Below, one piece after another: positions 23,130 through 34,193 of a stretch of 64,000 nucleotides of DNA. Numbering within the stretch: the first letter of the stretch is position 1; each line of letters begins with the position of its first letter. The DNA is taken from NCBI GenBank assembly GCA_033961575.1, contig CM066738.1:106479478-106543477 (forward strand). Direction: 5' to 3'. The notes under the pieces are model-generated. The model worked only from the letters and a program-made list of their open reading frames with translations. It ran no database searches and was not told where the DNA came from. The stretch is from Aselliscus stoliczkanus. Its lineage: Eukaryota > Chordata > Mammalia > Chiroptera > Hipposideridae. The position numbers and the translations under genes were made by a program.

Positions 23130-23552
23130 AACCACTCTCTCTCGGTGCTTCCTGCGGAGACGGCCGCCACCTCTGATAGGTCAAAACTAAGTGGCACTGT
23201 GGAAACCCAGGGCAAGGACAGTAGGTTGCCTGGAAGATTCAGGGGCCAGATGGCCAGATAATGATGCCCAAAGTTGGTGATGGGAAGAAAAGAAAAGCAC
23301 GTGTGCTAGTGGCTTTCTGGAGCTCCTGGTTCACAACCTCAAGGACCTTGTGCTCCTGATGGGCAATGAGCTGAGATTGTCACAATGTCTCCTCATGGAG
23401 CCGCAGAGCCATTGTAGAAAGAATAGCCCAGCTGACCATCGTCACCAATCCCAGCACTAGGCTGAGCAGCGAAGAAAAGGAACAGACGGCTCATGTGCAC
23501 ATTGTGTTTGTGTTACTAAAACCATAAAATTTTTCCAGAAAAAAAAAACCCA
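23130..23552 (+). pseudogene. RPL32 processed pseudogene
   Basis: A dead, intronless copy of the mRNA for large-subunit ribosomal protein eL32. The 5' part CTCGGTGCTTCCTGCGGAGA followed by CGGCCGCCACC resembles the RPL32 5'UTR. The coding part then resumes only near the codons for 'Y-V-K', so about the first 27 codons are deleted. From there the nucleotide order follows RPL32 to its end: GGAAACCCAGGGC, AGATTCAGGGGCCAGAT, ATGATGCCCAAAGTTGGTGA, GTGGCTTTCTGGAGCTCCTG, TTCACAACCTCAAGGA, GCCCAGCTGACCATCG and AGGCTGAGCAGCGAAGAAAA. The usual stop is altered (CAG at about 23483). It ends in A10 and is bounded by AGTGTCCAA direct repeats (23121-23129, 23553-23561). Several frameshifts rule out function. 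Confidence 0.88.
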
Positions 23553-23645
23553 AGTGTCCAAGATCTACTTACCAACAAAGATCTCAACCCAGGCAGTCTG
23601 GTTCAAAAGCCTGTAAGTTTGAACCAGTGAGCTTTCTCATTTTGT
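23553..23645 (-). mobile_element. MIR SINE, second half (split)
   Basis: AGTGTCCAAGATCTACTTAC continues the antisense MIR exactly where the first half stopped (MIR 'cccaaggtcacacagctagt'). Then come ATCTCAACCCAGGCAGTCTG and GTTCAAAAGCCTG. The two halves make one MIR interrupted by the RPL32 retrocopy. Confidence 0.8.
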
Positions 23646-24442
23646 GGACTCATTTGGTTTGACCCATATTCCAGTCATTATAGCAACTCTTGGTTCTACT
23701 TCTTAATCATTTCATGCTTTTCATTTTTTTGAGACTACACTAAGGTTTATGATTATCATAATGCAACATGAAAAAAATTCTCCAAACTATCTCTTGCTGT
23801 ATTAGTGTATATTCGTCAAAATTTGTCAATCTAATGGTCAACCAATTAAGAAAATGGTGAAAAGCAATCCCCTGAGGGCATAGATTTTAAGACCCTTGTC
23901 CTTGTAGACTCCTCACGTAAACGTCCAATTATCCCACCTGTGTTAGTTTATAGCCCTTCTTATTGGCATCGTTATACTAAGGCAAATGTTCAGACTCAAG
24001 GAAATCTCTATAGACTTTATATGATCATTTCTTTTAGTTCATAAATGATGCTATTAAATTAAAACTAGCATCAAGTAAATGGTACTTAAGAAAAGCAATG
24101 CCTTGAATATTATGTCATTTCCAATGGAACAAATTATTATCTTTATCAGTGTACATATTGGGAAGTGTTCATTGTTATATATGAATGGAGGATTCATGCC
24201 CAAAACAAGAACTGTAAATAATGAACTCTATAAAATTCAAATGCATTATGTTTTAGAACCAAGTTCCTAATAGCAGTGTTTTCAGGCTGCTACAGTTAAG
24301 TTTTAAAAAAATATATCATATCTTTAGCATAAAGTGTTAATGCATTTCTTATGCATTTTGATATTAATTTATTTTTATGGAAAAGCAGAGGTCCACTTTG
24401 CTGAGCATAAGATTTTTCAAAGACAGTGAAAAGATATAAAAT
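23646..24442. other. Unassigned AT-rich sequence
   Basis: No gene or repeat is recognised before the next SINE. Confidence 0.45.
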
Positions 24443-24453
24443 AATTCAGCTAA

Positions 24454-24572
24454 GGGCCGGCCGAGTGGCGCGGTGGTTAAGCGCTGGCTTGGGAAGCCAG
24501 CAGCCGTGGTTTGCGTCCCACATATGAGGGCCAGTGACACTGCCCTCAAAAAAGAAAAAGAAAAAGAAAAAA
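24454..24572 (+). mobile_element. tRNA-like SINE, family A, short form
   Basis: GGGCCGGCCGAGTGGCGCGG, TTAAGCGCTGGCTTGGGAAG and CCAGTGACACTGCCCTC are followed by an A/G-rich tail (A6GA5GA5GA8). A perfect duplication AATTCAGCTAA lies at 24443-24453 and 24573-24583. The B box is altered to GGTTTGCGTCCC. Confidence 0.93.
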
Positions 24573-24584
24573 AATTCAGCTAAG

Positions 24585-25014
24585 ATCACAAATATTACTT
24601 TCTTAGCAACAAATTGCCAAGACTTTTGCTGGAATCTCTGCCTTTATTGTCTAATGGTGGGGAAAAGCATAATGCAAAAGGAGACACAGCCATGGTGACA
24701 AGAATGAGAAGAGATGCATATATGCATATTGAGTGGTGTTTAAAAGATATTCTGTTCTGAAACATTAGAAGAACTAGTAGAATGATGGACTATATGTACA
24801 CATTAGGGGCTCAAAGGGGGCTGGAGGTTGAGGGAGCTGTGTAAGTGAATGGCACGGTGTAAATGGTGTCATGTAAATAAATGACATTACAGTGCAGAGA
24901 AAGAGTCTTCCAGGACCATATGTATAATGTGTCCATTGGATTTTCAATATAATTGGGCCTATGGCTCAGGTTCAAATTCTTCTATGCATCTCTCATAATA
25001 TATTGGGCACATGG
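24585..25014. other. Unassigned sequence
   Basis: Nothing recognisable is seen. Confidence 0.4.
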
Positions 25015-25205
25015 AACATTAGTGCAAAGGTATTACTATAATTATTTTCTGTATCTTACAGATTAAGAAATTCAACATCAGGATGATAAAACACCCAGGT
25101 TACAGAATACAGAATACAGAATTAACCCTCAGTTTAAAACAGAATTTGTCTGACTTTGAGTCCATACTTTTTACACTGTACCACAATGACTGGTCCATGT
25201 CTTGC
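25015..25205 (-). mobile_element. MIR SINE
   Basis: Antisense MIR order: ATTATTTTCTGTATCTTACA, GATTAAGAAATTCA, a degraded 'cccaggtta' segment, then GTCTGACTTTGAGTCCATAC and TTTTTACACTGTACCACAAT. Strongly diverged, with a local GAATACAGAATACAGAAT duplication in the middle. Confidence 0.65.
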
Positions 25206-26439
25206 TTATTCAATTTCATATCAAATGTTCTAGCATAAAATCTAATACTTGTTGGAGCTTATGTAATTTAATTTGTAAGCTGGCATACTATTTGAATATG
25301 CAGAATGTTCGTTTTTGTACAAAAATATTTATCTTCTATTTTTTACTGAGTAAGGACTATTTGAATTGATTAGTCATTATTTGACAGTGAATGATTGAGC
25401 TAACATTTTAAACTCAGTGGTGCTTCCATAACATCCTCACAAAAGCTCCCCATGGTTCACACACGATTCATTTTTATTGGATCTGCTTTCCATAAAAATT
25501 ATCTAAAATCGGGTTTTCATCAAATTAAAAAGACTTGCATTTATAATACTTTGGTGAACACTAAATTATAGTGTCAGGATACAGATGTGAAATTGAACTA
25601 TATTTAGAGAAATGGCACCACACATTAAACAAATGAGTTCAGGTGAATAATTACTTTCCATCTCTAAGACTGAGAATTTCTAATATATCATCTGCCTGTT
25701 CCAACAATGCAAAAAGAATGGTTAGGTCTTTGCAGAGTATTAATTATAACCCTTAATAACTGATTGCAGACTCTCACTAGAGTATGTATTATTTCATTTT
25801 AAATTGCACTCTGAAAACATGACAATTTTAAGGAACTATAGTGAGGGATTTGTTTATAAAATATATTCTACCTGGATATAAATCTATAATTTAATTATTT
25901 TTAAAAGGCTATATTTAGGCCTATATTGCACACACAGTCCCTATATAGGTACCTGTTCAGTCAATAGTGGGAATTTCAGTGCTGTTGACTTCAAAAGCCT
26001 TTATATTCTCACTTAGTAATCATTTGCATGTAATTCATATATGCTATTTTTCATAAAGTTCGTTATGGAGTGCTGTACTTTCAGACATTAGTTATTAAAC
26101 AACAATCATTCCTTCGACTATTCAGAGAATATTTGTGTGGTTCCAGAAAAATGTCTGCAGAGGTGGGAGGTAGCGTCAGAACTGGTAGGTGCCTGGCTTT
26201 GCAAATCTCCCTCCTGGTGTTCCAGACACAGGAATGTCTACCTCCACGTGACCCTTCAAGGTTATCTCTGCCAGAGTATTATCGTGCAGTAGGTTGGGGA
26301 AGTACAGGTGGCCGGGCTTCTATTTCTGAACAACCCAGCTTAGGTCTGATCTAGCCATGTGTTATCCCTGGAAGACAATTCTAACTTTAGAACTTGATCA
26401 AAGACAAGGTTCTATATTGCTTTTCTAAGACATTTTCCA
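25206..26439. other. Unassigned sequence with a GC-richer patch
   Basis: No gene. The patch 26140-26350 (GTCTGCAGAGGTGGGAGGTA, CCACGTGACCCTTCAAGG) is GC-richer than its neighbours and has an open frame of 94 codons with no family identity. Confidence 0.4.
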
Positions 26440-26650
26440 GATAACATTTATTGAATTATTACTGTTGTATCTGACATTGTACTAAATATTTGAACTGCAT
26501 TATTTCACTGAATACCCTTAACAGTTGCATGCGGAAAGTACAATGAGTATCCTCATTGGCATAGGAAAAAAGCAAGGTTTAAGGAGGCATCGAAACTTGA
26601 CTTAGGACATATGATATGTGAACTCTGTGAGCCACTAAGGTGGAGTGGCT
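26440..26650 (-). mobile_element. MIR SINE
   Basis: Antisense MIR order: ATAACATTTATTGAATTATT, GACATTGTACTAAATATTTG, CATTATTTCACTGAATACCC, GAGTATCCTCATTGGCATAG and CTTGACTTAGGACATATGAT. Confidence 0.75.
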
Positions 26651-27528
26651 GTGACCAAGAAGGAGTCTGATTTCTTTTTGACAGATTCATCTCCCTTATT
26701 CACTGTTATATTTCCTCTGAATTAAATGATACATGCAATTATAAGAATTGTAATTTCAGCATTCAGTGATTTCAATTTGTTTTAGATATAACATGTTCAG
26801 AACTAGTGAACTAAGAAGTCGTCTGGGTGTAAGACCATAAAAGCTTTAAGCATATCGAGTGTTCATTTTATCGTTGCAGCAATTAAGTGGGTTGAAATGG
26901 AAGTACAAAATTTTTTTAGTTCTTCATTACAGGTTGATAACATTATCCCTGGTGTACCAATTTGACTAAAATGTGGCTCATAAGCTGTTTAAATATGAAA
27001 TGTGTTTGAGCTGATAAAATGTCAGTAAAACCAGAAATGAATGAATGCCGTGTAAGAGCCAGGTTAATTAGGAAACGATCCCCTGAGCACTATTTGGCAT
27101 ATAGCAGAATTAGTGATTTTAACACTTACACACTGAAGCAAAGCTGAAGGGGCCATGAAGAGAGAGACTTTTTTGACAGGGAATAGCAGTGTTCCATGAA
27201 CTGGGAAGTCCTAAAGTCAGGCTCTCTTTTATGTTGCAATCTTCTCCAAAACACCATTTACAAGTGATGTCTAGTTCATTTTTGAAAATTTTGAAGATTT
27301 TAAAGATTTTACAACTGCTGAATACTGCAAGAACCCTGAATTTTAGCATTTAGCAGGTAATTTTTAGTATTTGAAAGTGCTTTATAAATGTTAATGCACT
27401 TTATCATGCTCATTTTTACTTGACAATTTAAGTAGGCAAATAAATGTATGTATCATGCATGTGTATTCTACATATTCTATGAATGTGTGGCTAACTATTT
27501 TAAATAACTCCAATTTAAAAAACAAACA
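26651..27528. other. Unassigned AT-rich sequence
   Basis: No gene, clear repeat or signal is seen up to the SINE at 27529. Confidence 0.45.
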
Positions 27529-27971
27529 GGGTCAGCCTAGTGGCACGTTGTTAAGAGCTGGTGTGGGAAGCCAGTATCTGGTTCGGATCCCACATATGAG
27601 GGCCAGTGACACTGCCCTCTATAGCTAAGAAGGTGAACAACAGCTCCACCTGGAGCTGGGCTGCTGTGAGTGAGTCCCCAGAACAGCATAGCTGCAGCCC
27701 CTGCTGCAGTGGGTTGCCACAGGCTACAGTGAGTGGCCAGCAGCCAGTGTGAGCTGCTGAGAGCCGCTGTGAGTGGCCATCCAGAGGCCAGCTACCAATC
27801 TGCCTCACCCAAGAACAGTGCAATGATGATACCAACATGGGCCAGTGAAGCAATGTTCTCCACAACTAGACTGAAGAACAAAAGGACAACAACTTGTCTG
27901 TTTCCCTCCCCCAACTCTCCAATGCTTGTTCCCCTCCCCCAATTTCTCAATAAAATCTTTAAAAAAAAAAG
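27529..27971 (+). mobile_element. tRNA-like SINE, family A, long form
   Basis: The head (GGGTCAGCCTAGTGGCACG, B box GGTTCGGATCCC, CACTGCCCTC) is followed by about 320 bp: GGTGAACAACAGCTCCACCT, CTGCAGCCCCTGCTGCAGTG, GTGAGTGGCC and GAGCTGCTGAGAGCC repeats, then ACTAGACTGAAGAACAAAAG and CCCAATTTCTCAATAAAATC, then TTTA10. It ends with AATAAA followed by TCTTT, the tail layout of T+ SINEs (polyadenylation signal plus Pol III terminator). No convincing target duplication. Confidence 0.92.
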
Positions 27972-28765
27972 AGATAAATAGATGTGTTCTATATAAATAT
28001 TATTTGTAACTCACATGTAGAAAGAGTGCCTATGAATCCTTCTTCTTCTCCTCTCTTCCTTCCAGTGTCATTTACTATTTTTTCCTACATCCCACCTTCC
28101 TTATTAATTTTACTAGTCTATGGTCTCCTTTTACTTATGTTCTGCTTATACATTATTCCAAAACTTACTATTTTTTCTAAAGGTTCCATTTTAATTCATA
28201 GCACCTCACTCACACAGGAAGCCTTTCTCCTATGTCATTAGAAAACATGAAAGATTCAAGGTTATTTGTCATACATTATAGGTTATATTTATTTTATTCA
28301 ATAACTAAAATTATTTCCAATGTATTTGTACATTTTTCCATCTATAGTGTGATCATTATGATCAACCTTGTCACAGCCTATTTTTTAAAAGTACACTCAT
28401 TAAAAGCTCAAGAAATAACAATTAGTCATAATTATAATCAAGAATGTTATACCAGTTTATTAACAAGTGAAGAAAAACCTAAAATTGCACATAGTCACCA
28501 GGAAAATAATTCTTACTAAAATAAAAGTAATGAGTGAATCACCACTTGAGGTCATTACCCAAGTTGGTTCAAAACTCCATGTATTCCCCAAGATGCAAGA
28601 ATCTTGGGTAGTTCCAGATATGAGTAATCAAATGCCAATAAATCAAAACTGATTAATTGAGATTTTTTCCAAAAACTTGAACAGAAGTATGAAAGTGACT
28701 TGTTCTTATATTGATGGTTTCAAGTGAGGAAAAAAAATAAGAAAGTAAAACCAAACTTTATTACT
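27972..28765. other. Unassigned sequence
   Basis: No supported gene. Two overlapping short open frames (27984-28241 and 28232-28519) have no recognisable domain and lie in AT-rich DNA. Confidence 0.4.
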
Positions 28766-29562
28766 AAGGATTTAATCTCACACAATATACAAAAACAAAC
28801 TCGACATGAATTAAAAACATAGATATAAAACCTAAAACCATAACATTCTTAGAGGATAACATAGGTCAAAACTTCTGGACGTTGGGCTGGGCAAGGAATT
28901 TTTGGATGTGACATCAAAAGTACAGGGAAGAAAGCAAAAGTAGACAGGTGGGCTGACGTCAAATTAAAAAGTCTCTGCACAGCAAAATAAACAATCAACA
29001 GAGAGAAAGGTAACTTATGGAATTGGAGAAAATATTTGCAAATCAAATATGTGATACAGGGAAAATATCCAATATATATAAGGAACACATACCACTCAAT
29101 AGCTAAAAAGTAATGATCCAGTTTTAAAAATGGACAAAGGACCAGAATAGACATTTTTTAAAAGAACACATACAAATACCCAACAGTTATATGAAAAGGT
29201 TCTCAGCATCACTAATCATGAAGGGAATGCAAAACTAAACTGCATTGAAATATGATCTCATACCTGTAACCATGGCTATTATATTGGTGAGGATGTTGAG
29301 AAAAAGGAACCCTTGTACACTGCTGTTGGGAACATAAATTGGTACAGCCATTATGGCAAACAATATGGCGTTTCCCCCCAAATTTTTAAATAGTACCATC
29401 AAATGATCTAGCAATTTCACTTTGGGGTATGTATCCTAAGACAATGAAATCAGTATCTCAAAGAGATATATATGCATGCTCCTGGTCATTACAGGTATAG
29501 AATGCACAATAGCTAACACATGGAAACAACTGAAATGTCCATCAATAGATGAATGGCTTCCA
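28766..29562 (+). mobile_element. L1, end of ORF2 and 3' region
   Basis: Sense-strand L1 landmarks occur in order: ACAAAAACAAACTCGACATG, AACATTCTTAGAGGATAACA, CAGCAAAATAAACAATCAAC, GGAATTGGAGAAAATATTTG, AAATATCCAATATATATAAG, GTGAGGATGTTGAGAAAAAG, CACTGCTGTTGGGAACATAA, AATTTCACTTTGGGGTATGT and TGTCCATCAATAGATGAATGG. These correspond to the C-terminal part of the ORF2 reverse-transcriptase protein. Frameshifts and stops make it inactive. It breaks off at 29562 without a poly(A) tail. Confidence 0.9.
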
Positions 29563-31982
29563 GATGCAGAGAAAAGTTCTGAGATACGGAAGGGAGCTGT
29601 GGTTCTGCAGGTGCAGGTGGGGACTTTCATAAATCCACCCTCAGAAAGGATACACACTAAACTCTGATATTTCAGTTCCCAAGAATCCTTCTGAGGGAAA
29701 TCAGGGAAGAAGAGGTCATTTGCTTACGTACATGGTAAAAGAAAAACAAGCCCGAGCAATTAGAACAAAGGATGGCAAACGTCTGTTCCGTGAGAGTGAG
29801 GACTGTGGCTAATTTTCTCGACATTCTGTTTTGCATTTCCGTGCACAGTTTTTGACACTTGGGGAATCCTCTATACATGTGGAATAAGTGAACATTGATA
29901 ATTTAAGTGGAACTTTGTGTAGCAAAGAGGCAAACAGTTTTAGCAGGAAAACTGGCAGAGATTATCTAGTATATTTAGAGATTCAAGACTTGAAGCTTGT
30001 AAGAGTAAACATGAGGCTAATATAATTTTCATATTGAAAAACTATGTATATCTCACTGGTTTTATAACAGTAAATTCCATAAATATGTTGACCATTGAAC
30101 TCAAATATGCTATCCCCATGGCTTCCAGCTCTGAAATACATAAACCTTAAATACTTCTGGGGTAGAAACTGGAGAAAATGTTAGTCTATAGTTTCTATAT
30201 GACAAAATTGTAGTTAAAATATCTATCTGCACTTAATATAGATTTTTAAGAGGATATATAATACATACATGTACCTGTGTATGTATATATCCACATAAAT
30301 TGTGTAAACATAAAATATGTATTTTTAAAACCTGGAGTAAAATAACTCTCCCTAGGAAATTGGTACTGGCAACACCCTATTTTAGAAGAGATTAACTGAC
30401 AAGCAGTACTTATGTGAGTGCCACTGTATAATATCTGTAAAGTGGGCTCTTAGTATTGCCTGAAATTTTGTTTCACTCAGATTGTCTCAAAATTGAATGG
30501 CAATAACAATGTGATCAAGTTAAATGGCTTTAAATCCTTTTTAAAAATAGAGCAACCATTTCCCCGAATCAGATATTACTCAGTGTGTATGTCCTTGTCT
30601 TTCTGTGTCTTTATCAATACAGCAAATCTTCATCTTAAAATCAAGAATAACACCATGAAATTCAAATCCATTCTCCTGTCTAAACTGGTAGAAAATTTGC
30701 AACAAAATAGTAATTGCCACAAAATGCTTCAACAGCTCTGTGCAGTTAGCATTACAGATTTGTAATCGTTAATCTTTTTGACATTTATATAAATTAGGGT
30801 ATAATGTGTTAAATTACCATCTCCGCAGGAAATTCAGGCCTGAAAGAACAAACATTCAGAATCTTGGGTAGCAGATAATCAGAATAGGTAAATTATTGGA
30901 AGTTGATTAGGCCATTATGTATTTATTTCCCCGATAAATGACATGCATGAAATAGATATTTTGCTTTCTAATTCAAGGATTGTAAAATATAAAGGCTAAA
31001 TAGAATTGCAGCAAATTGATTCACCCGTAGACTGCCTTTAATGACCCCTGACAGCTTCGCAACATTGGGGTTCACTATTCTCTTTGGGAAAATGAGATAC
31101 AGTTTATTTACATTTTATCTGATATTAAAAGAATGGCTATATTTTCTGAGTTGGTTTAGGCACTTGTGAGGTTTGTTGTGTACTGTAAGAATAAGCAAGG
31201 AGAGCTTAGGAAGTTCCATTTCTATAGCTGGAAAACATGTTTCTTCTGGAATTCTTGGAACCCAGGTTTCCAATGTGTTTCGCATTTTGGCTTCTGGCCA
31301 GATAAAAACATTTTGTATGTATGAGGGCCTCACGGAGATTGTATGAATTGCTTTATGTAATTGGGTTTATTGTACTGTATGGTACTGATTACTCAGAAAC
31401 ACAGTGCTTAAGTGAAATGGGCAGTTTTTGTAAGAGAATCTTTTAATCTCATTCCTCGCGTATGCTTCCTTTGTACATCATGGAGTTTTGGAGACCTGTT
31501 CTTTTGGTTGGCTTGGGAATTCAAAAGTGGACTTCTTGTCAGTAAAAAACAATCAAGAATAAAATTCCAAAGCTATTGTAGGGAGTGACATACACCCAAC
31601 GGCAGACCCCATCAGGATCTAGAAACATGGCAGTAGACATGTCTAGTGCTATACAATGATATATGCGCCATGTGTACGGTGCACTGCTGTCAGCCTGCTG
31701 AATGTCACACTGTTATTTGGCTAGAATGTAGTTGTCTCTCAATGGTTGAACTATGATGAAAATATTGGCTGTGATTCAGGGGACGCTGTTCTTGTCCTTG
31801 AAGTATTGCCACCAGTTCACATTTTCATACTCAAGCCCACTGACTGAGAAAAATTCTCCTTGTGCTTTCTGAAGCTAGAAGGCAAAATATTTCATGTGAA
31901 CTCACTGGATATTTCTTGAAATTGCTGTTTTGGAAAAAATGACATGAAAGCATGAAAGTATGTCAGCTTTTTTAAATGTCAG
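29563..31982. other. Mostly unassigned sequence
   Basis: No gene. A weak L2-like end may lie at 29785-29895 (GTGAGAGTGAGGACTGTGGC). The part 30830-31075 (TTCAGGCCTGAAAGAACAAA, CCCGTAGACTGCCTTTAATG) is complex and repeat-free and could be conserved noncoding DNA; only alignment could tell. Confidence 0.4.
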
Positions 31983-31997
31983 AAAAGTCCCTTTGAG

Positions 31998-32093
31998 GGC
32001 CGCCCGAGTGGCACTGTGCTTAGGGACTGGCTTGGGACGCCAGTGGCTCTGGTTCGGATCCCACATATGAGGGCCAGTGACACTGCAATCAAA
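31998..32093 (+). mobile_element. tRNA-like SINE, family A, short form
   Basis: GGCCGCCCGAGTGGCACTGT, B box GGTTCGGATCCC and CAGTGACACTGCAATC are followed by only A7. A perfect 15-bp duplication AAAAGTCCCTTTGAG flanks it (31983-31997, 32094-32108). Confidence 0.93.
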
Positions 32094-32109
32094 AAAAGTC
32101 CCTTTGAGG

Positions 32110-33944
32110 CAAAGTAATATCTGTTCTTCCATGGCTCTTTTTAAAGCATGAAGTAACATTGGTAAAGGACTATTCTGACTAAATAATAATATGTCTCTAA
32201 CTTCGAGTTTGTAAGTAATTTTATAGTTTGAAAGGACAGGGTAAATGTCAATAAAACATAAGACATAGTATCTAAGTGACTAAATTAGTTTAAAATAATT
32301 TTTTTAAAAACTGTTTTAAATTTTAAAACCTGTTTTTAATTATTTTCAGTGTAAAAGCCTACAGTTTACAAAAAGTGATAATATATTAATTTTTAATATA
32401 ATATTATACATGGCTTTTTTTAACCTTTGTGAGCTATTTTAAATTAGATATTTCATAGCAGTATTTCCAAAAATGTTATTAAATAAATAACATAATTAAG
32501 GCTTGTGTCATATTTTTCAGTAGAAATAATTTGATCTTTTCTTTGAGCACATAAAGGTGATTCGAAATGTCCCTTACACACAATAGAAAAATTGGTTCAT
32601 GACCATGAGAGAATATTGTTGGAAATCTACAAATGCTTAGTAGCTTTTCTTCTACACCTTCTTCAGGTTCCTCCCTGTCTACAGGGACTGTCCCAAGTTG
32701 TCCATCAAAGGCCAGCTCTAGGGGAGGGCTAACCGCCTTGCCCAACGGACTCCTATCTTCACATGCTTTCTCCGCAAGGTTCAGTTAATGGCCTCCTTCA
32801 AATCTCATGACCTAAGGTGCATGTGCATCGTCCTTGAATGATTACAACTATTCAGTATTTCCATATCTATTGAGTGTTCCTGAAGTAAAACTACAAATCA
32901 GAGACACCAGCTCCTCTCTCAATATAGAGACAACAAATTCAGCTTAGCCTTTTGCGTTCCCATCAGCCCCACTAAATTTGCTAGCCTGCCTTGCTCCCCC
33001 TCTCCACTGTGCAGATTTAAAACATATGTGTACTCTTTTCGGATATTCTCCACCTTGCTGCCAGTCACATCAATTGGGACCTGACTGTCCTGTCCATAAT
33101 TCTCTAAACAGACATTCATTTTCACCTACTTGTTTCCTTTCCCTTCCTGATACAAAAACAAAAAAAATCCATGCCTCCCCTTTTTATGTTTTATAATGAC
33201 TCATCTTAGTTAATTATCTTCTTATCATCCATTCCCTTTTAAACATGCTTTCACCCAATATAAAAATAAAACTCTTTTACATCATGCATTCTGCCCTGGC
33301 CCTTTCTTTAGCTCTGGTGTCCATTTATCTGCTATAATCTTTGATAAACGCTTCCATGTAAGCCCTCACCATTTTGCTCCTCCCATGTGCTCCTTAGTAT
33401 TAACCTTAGTATTATCCTTAGTATTAACCAAAGGTCCAAATAACAATCAGAGCATGAAATCATAGCTGTTCCAGAATTATTAGCCATGGATGTTCTCAGA
33501 GCAAACAGGGAGGAAAGACTGATAAACTAGAGTAGATGGGCAATTAATTATTAATATTATTTAGGACACTAAATTTAGAAACATGTCATTGGCTGATTCA
33601 TGGCTGCCAGAATAGGCTCACCATGTACATTATAATCTTCTGGAAACTCTATACTCTGTTAGATTTATGTATTGCTTTACTCAATAAATATACATGCTGA
33701 GTCAATATTTCGTGGGAGATGAGAGAATGGTATATATAAACGTAAGTGTAAATACTGAGACCCTTGCTACAGCCCCTCACAGACTTCTGAGACGCCCAAA
33801 GATATCACCACTTTCTTTTCCAGGGTGATTCTGCCTCAGCTTATCTCGTTGAGAGGACTTTTGCTGACACAGGCAGGATCATAGTTAAAATGCATCGCAT
33901 TGCCTAAGGAACGTTAACAGGAATTACATAGTTTAAGTTTTTTT
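32110..33944. other. About 1.8 kb without recognisable gene
   Basis: AT-rich first half and a C-rich middle (32930-33330). The motif CTTAGTATTAACCTTAGTATTA near 33392-33430 is a local tandem repeat of about 13 bp in three copies. No gene identity. Confidence 0.4.
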
Positions 33945-34165
33945 AATGCATTCATAGTGTTCTTCTTTCATAATAGCCTTGAACTTTAGAAAAGTCAGGT
34001 ATTATCACCAGTAGTCTACAGAGGAAAGAATGGTAAGAATGGACACCTAAGAAAGTTAAATAATGTTGTAGGTGATATCGAGTTCTATTTAGCTATAAGT
34101 TGGAACTTGGGTTTTGGACTTTGAATATGGCTTTCTTTCTACCTTACCAATCAGGGAGGCTCCCT
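33945..34165 (-). mobile_element. MIR SINE
   Basis: Antisense MIR landmarks: CAGGTATTATCACCAGTAGT, CTACAGAGGAAAGAATGG, AAGAAAGTTAAATAATGTTG, TAAGTTGGAACTTGGGTTTT and CTTTCTTTCTACCTTACCAA. It ends just before the KPNA7 retrocopy. Confidence 0.7.
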
Positions 34166-34193
34166 GCCAGGTGTTCTATTTCTTCCAGACAAT

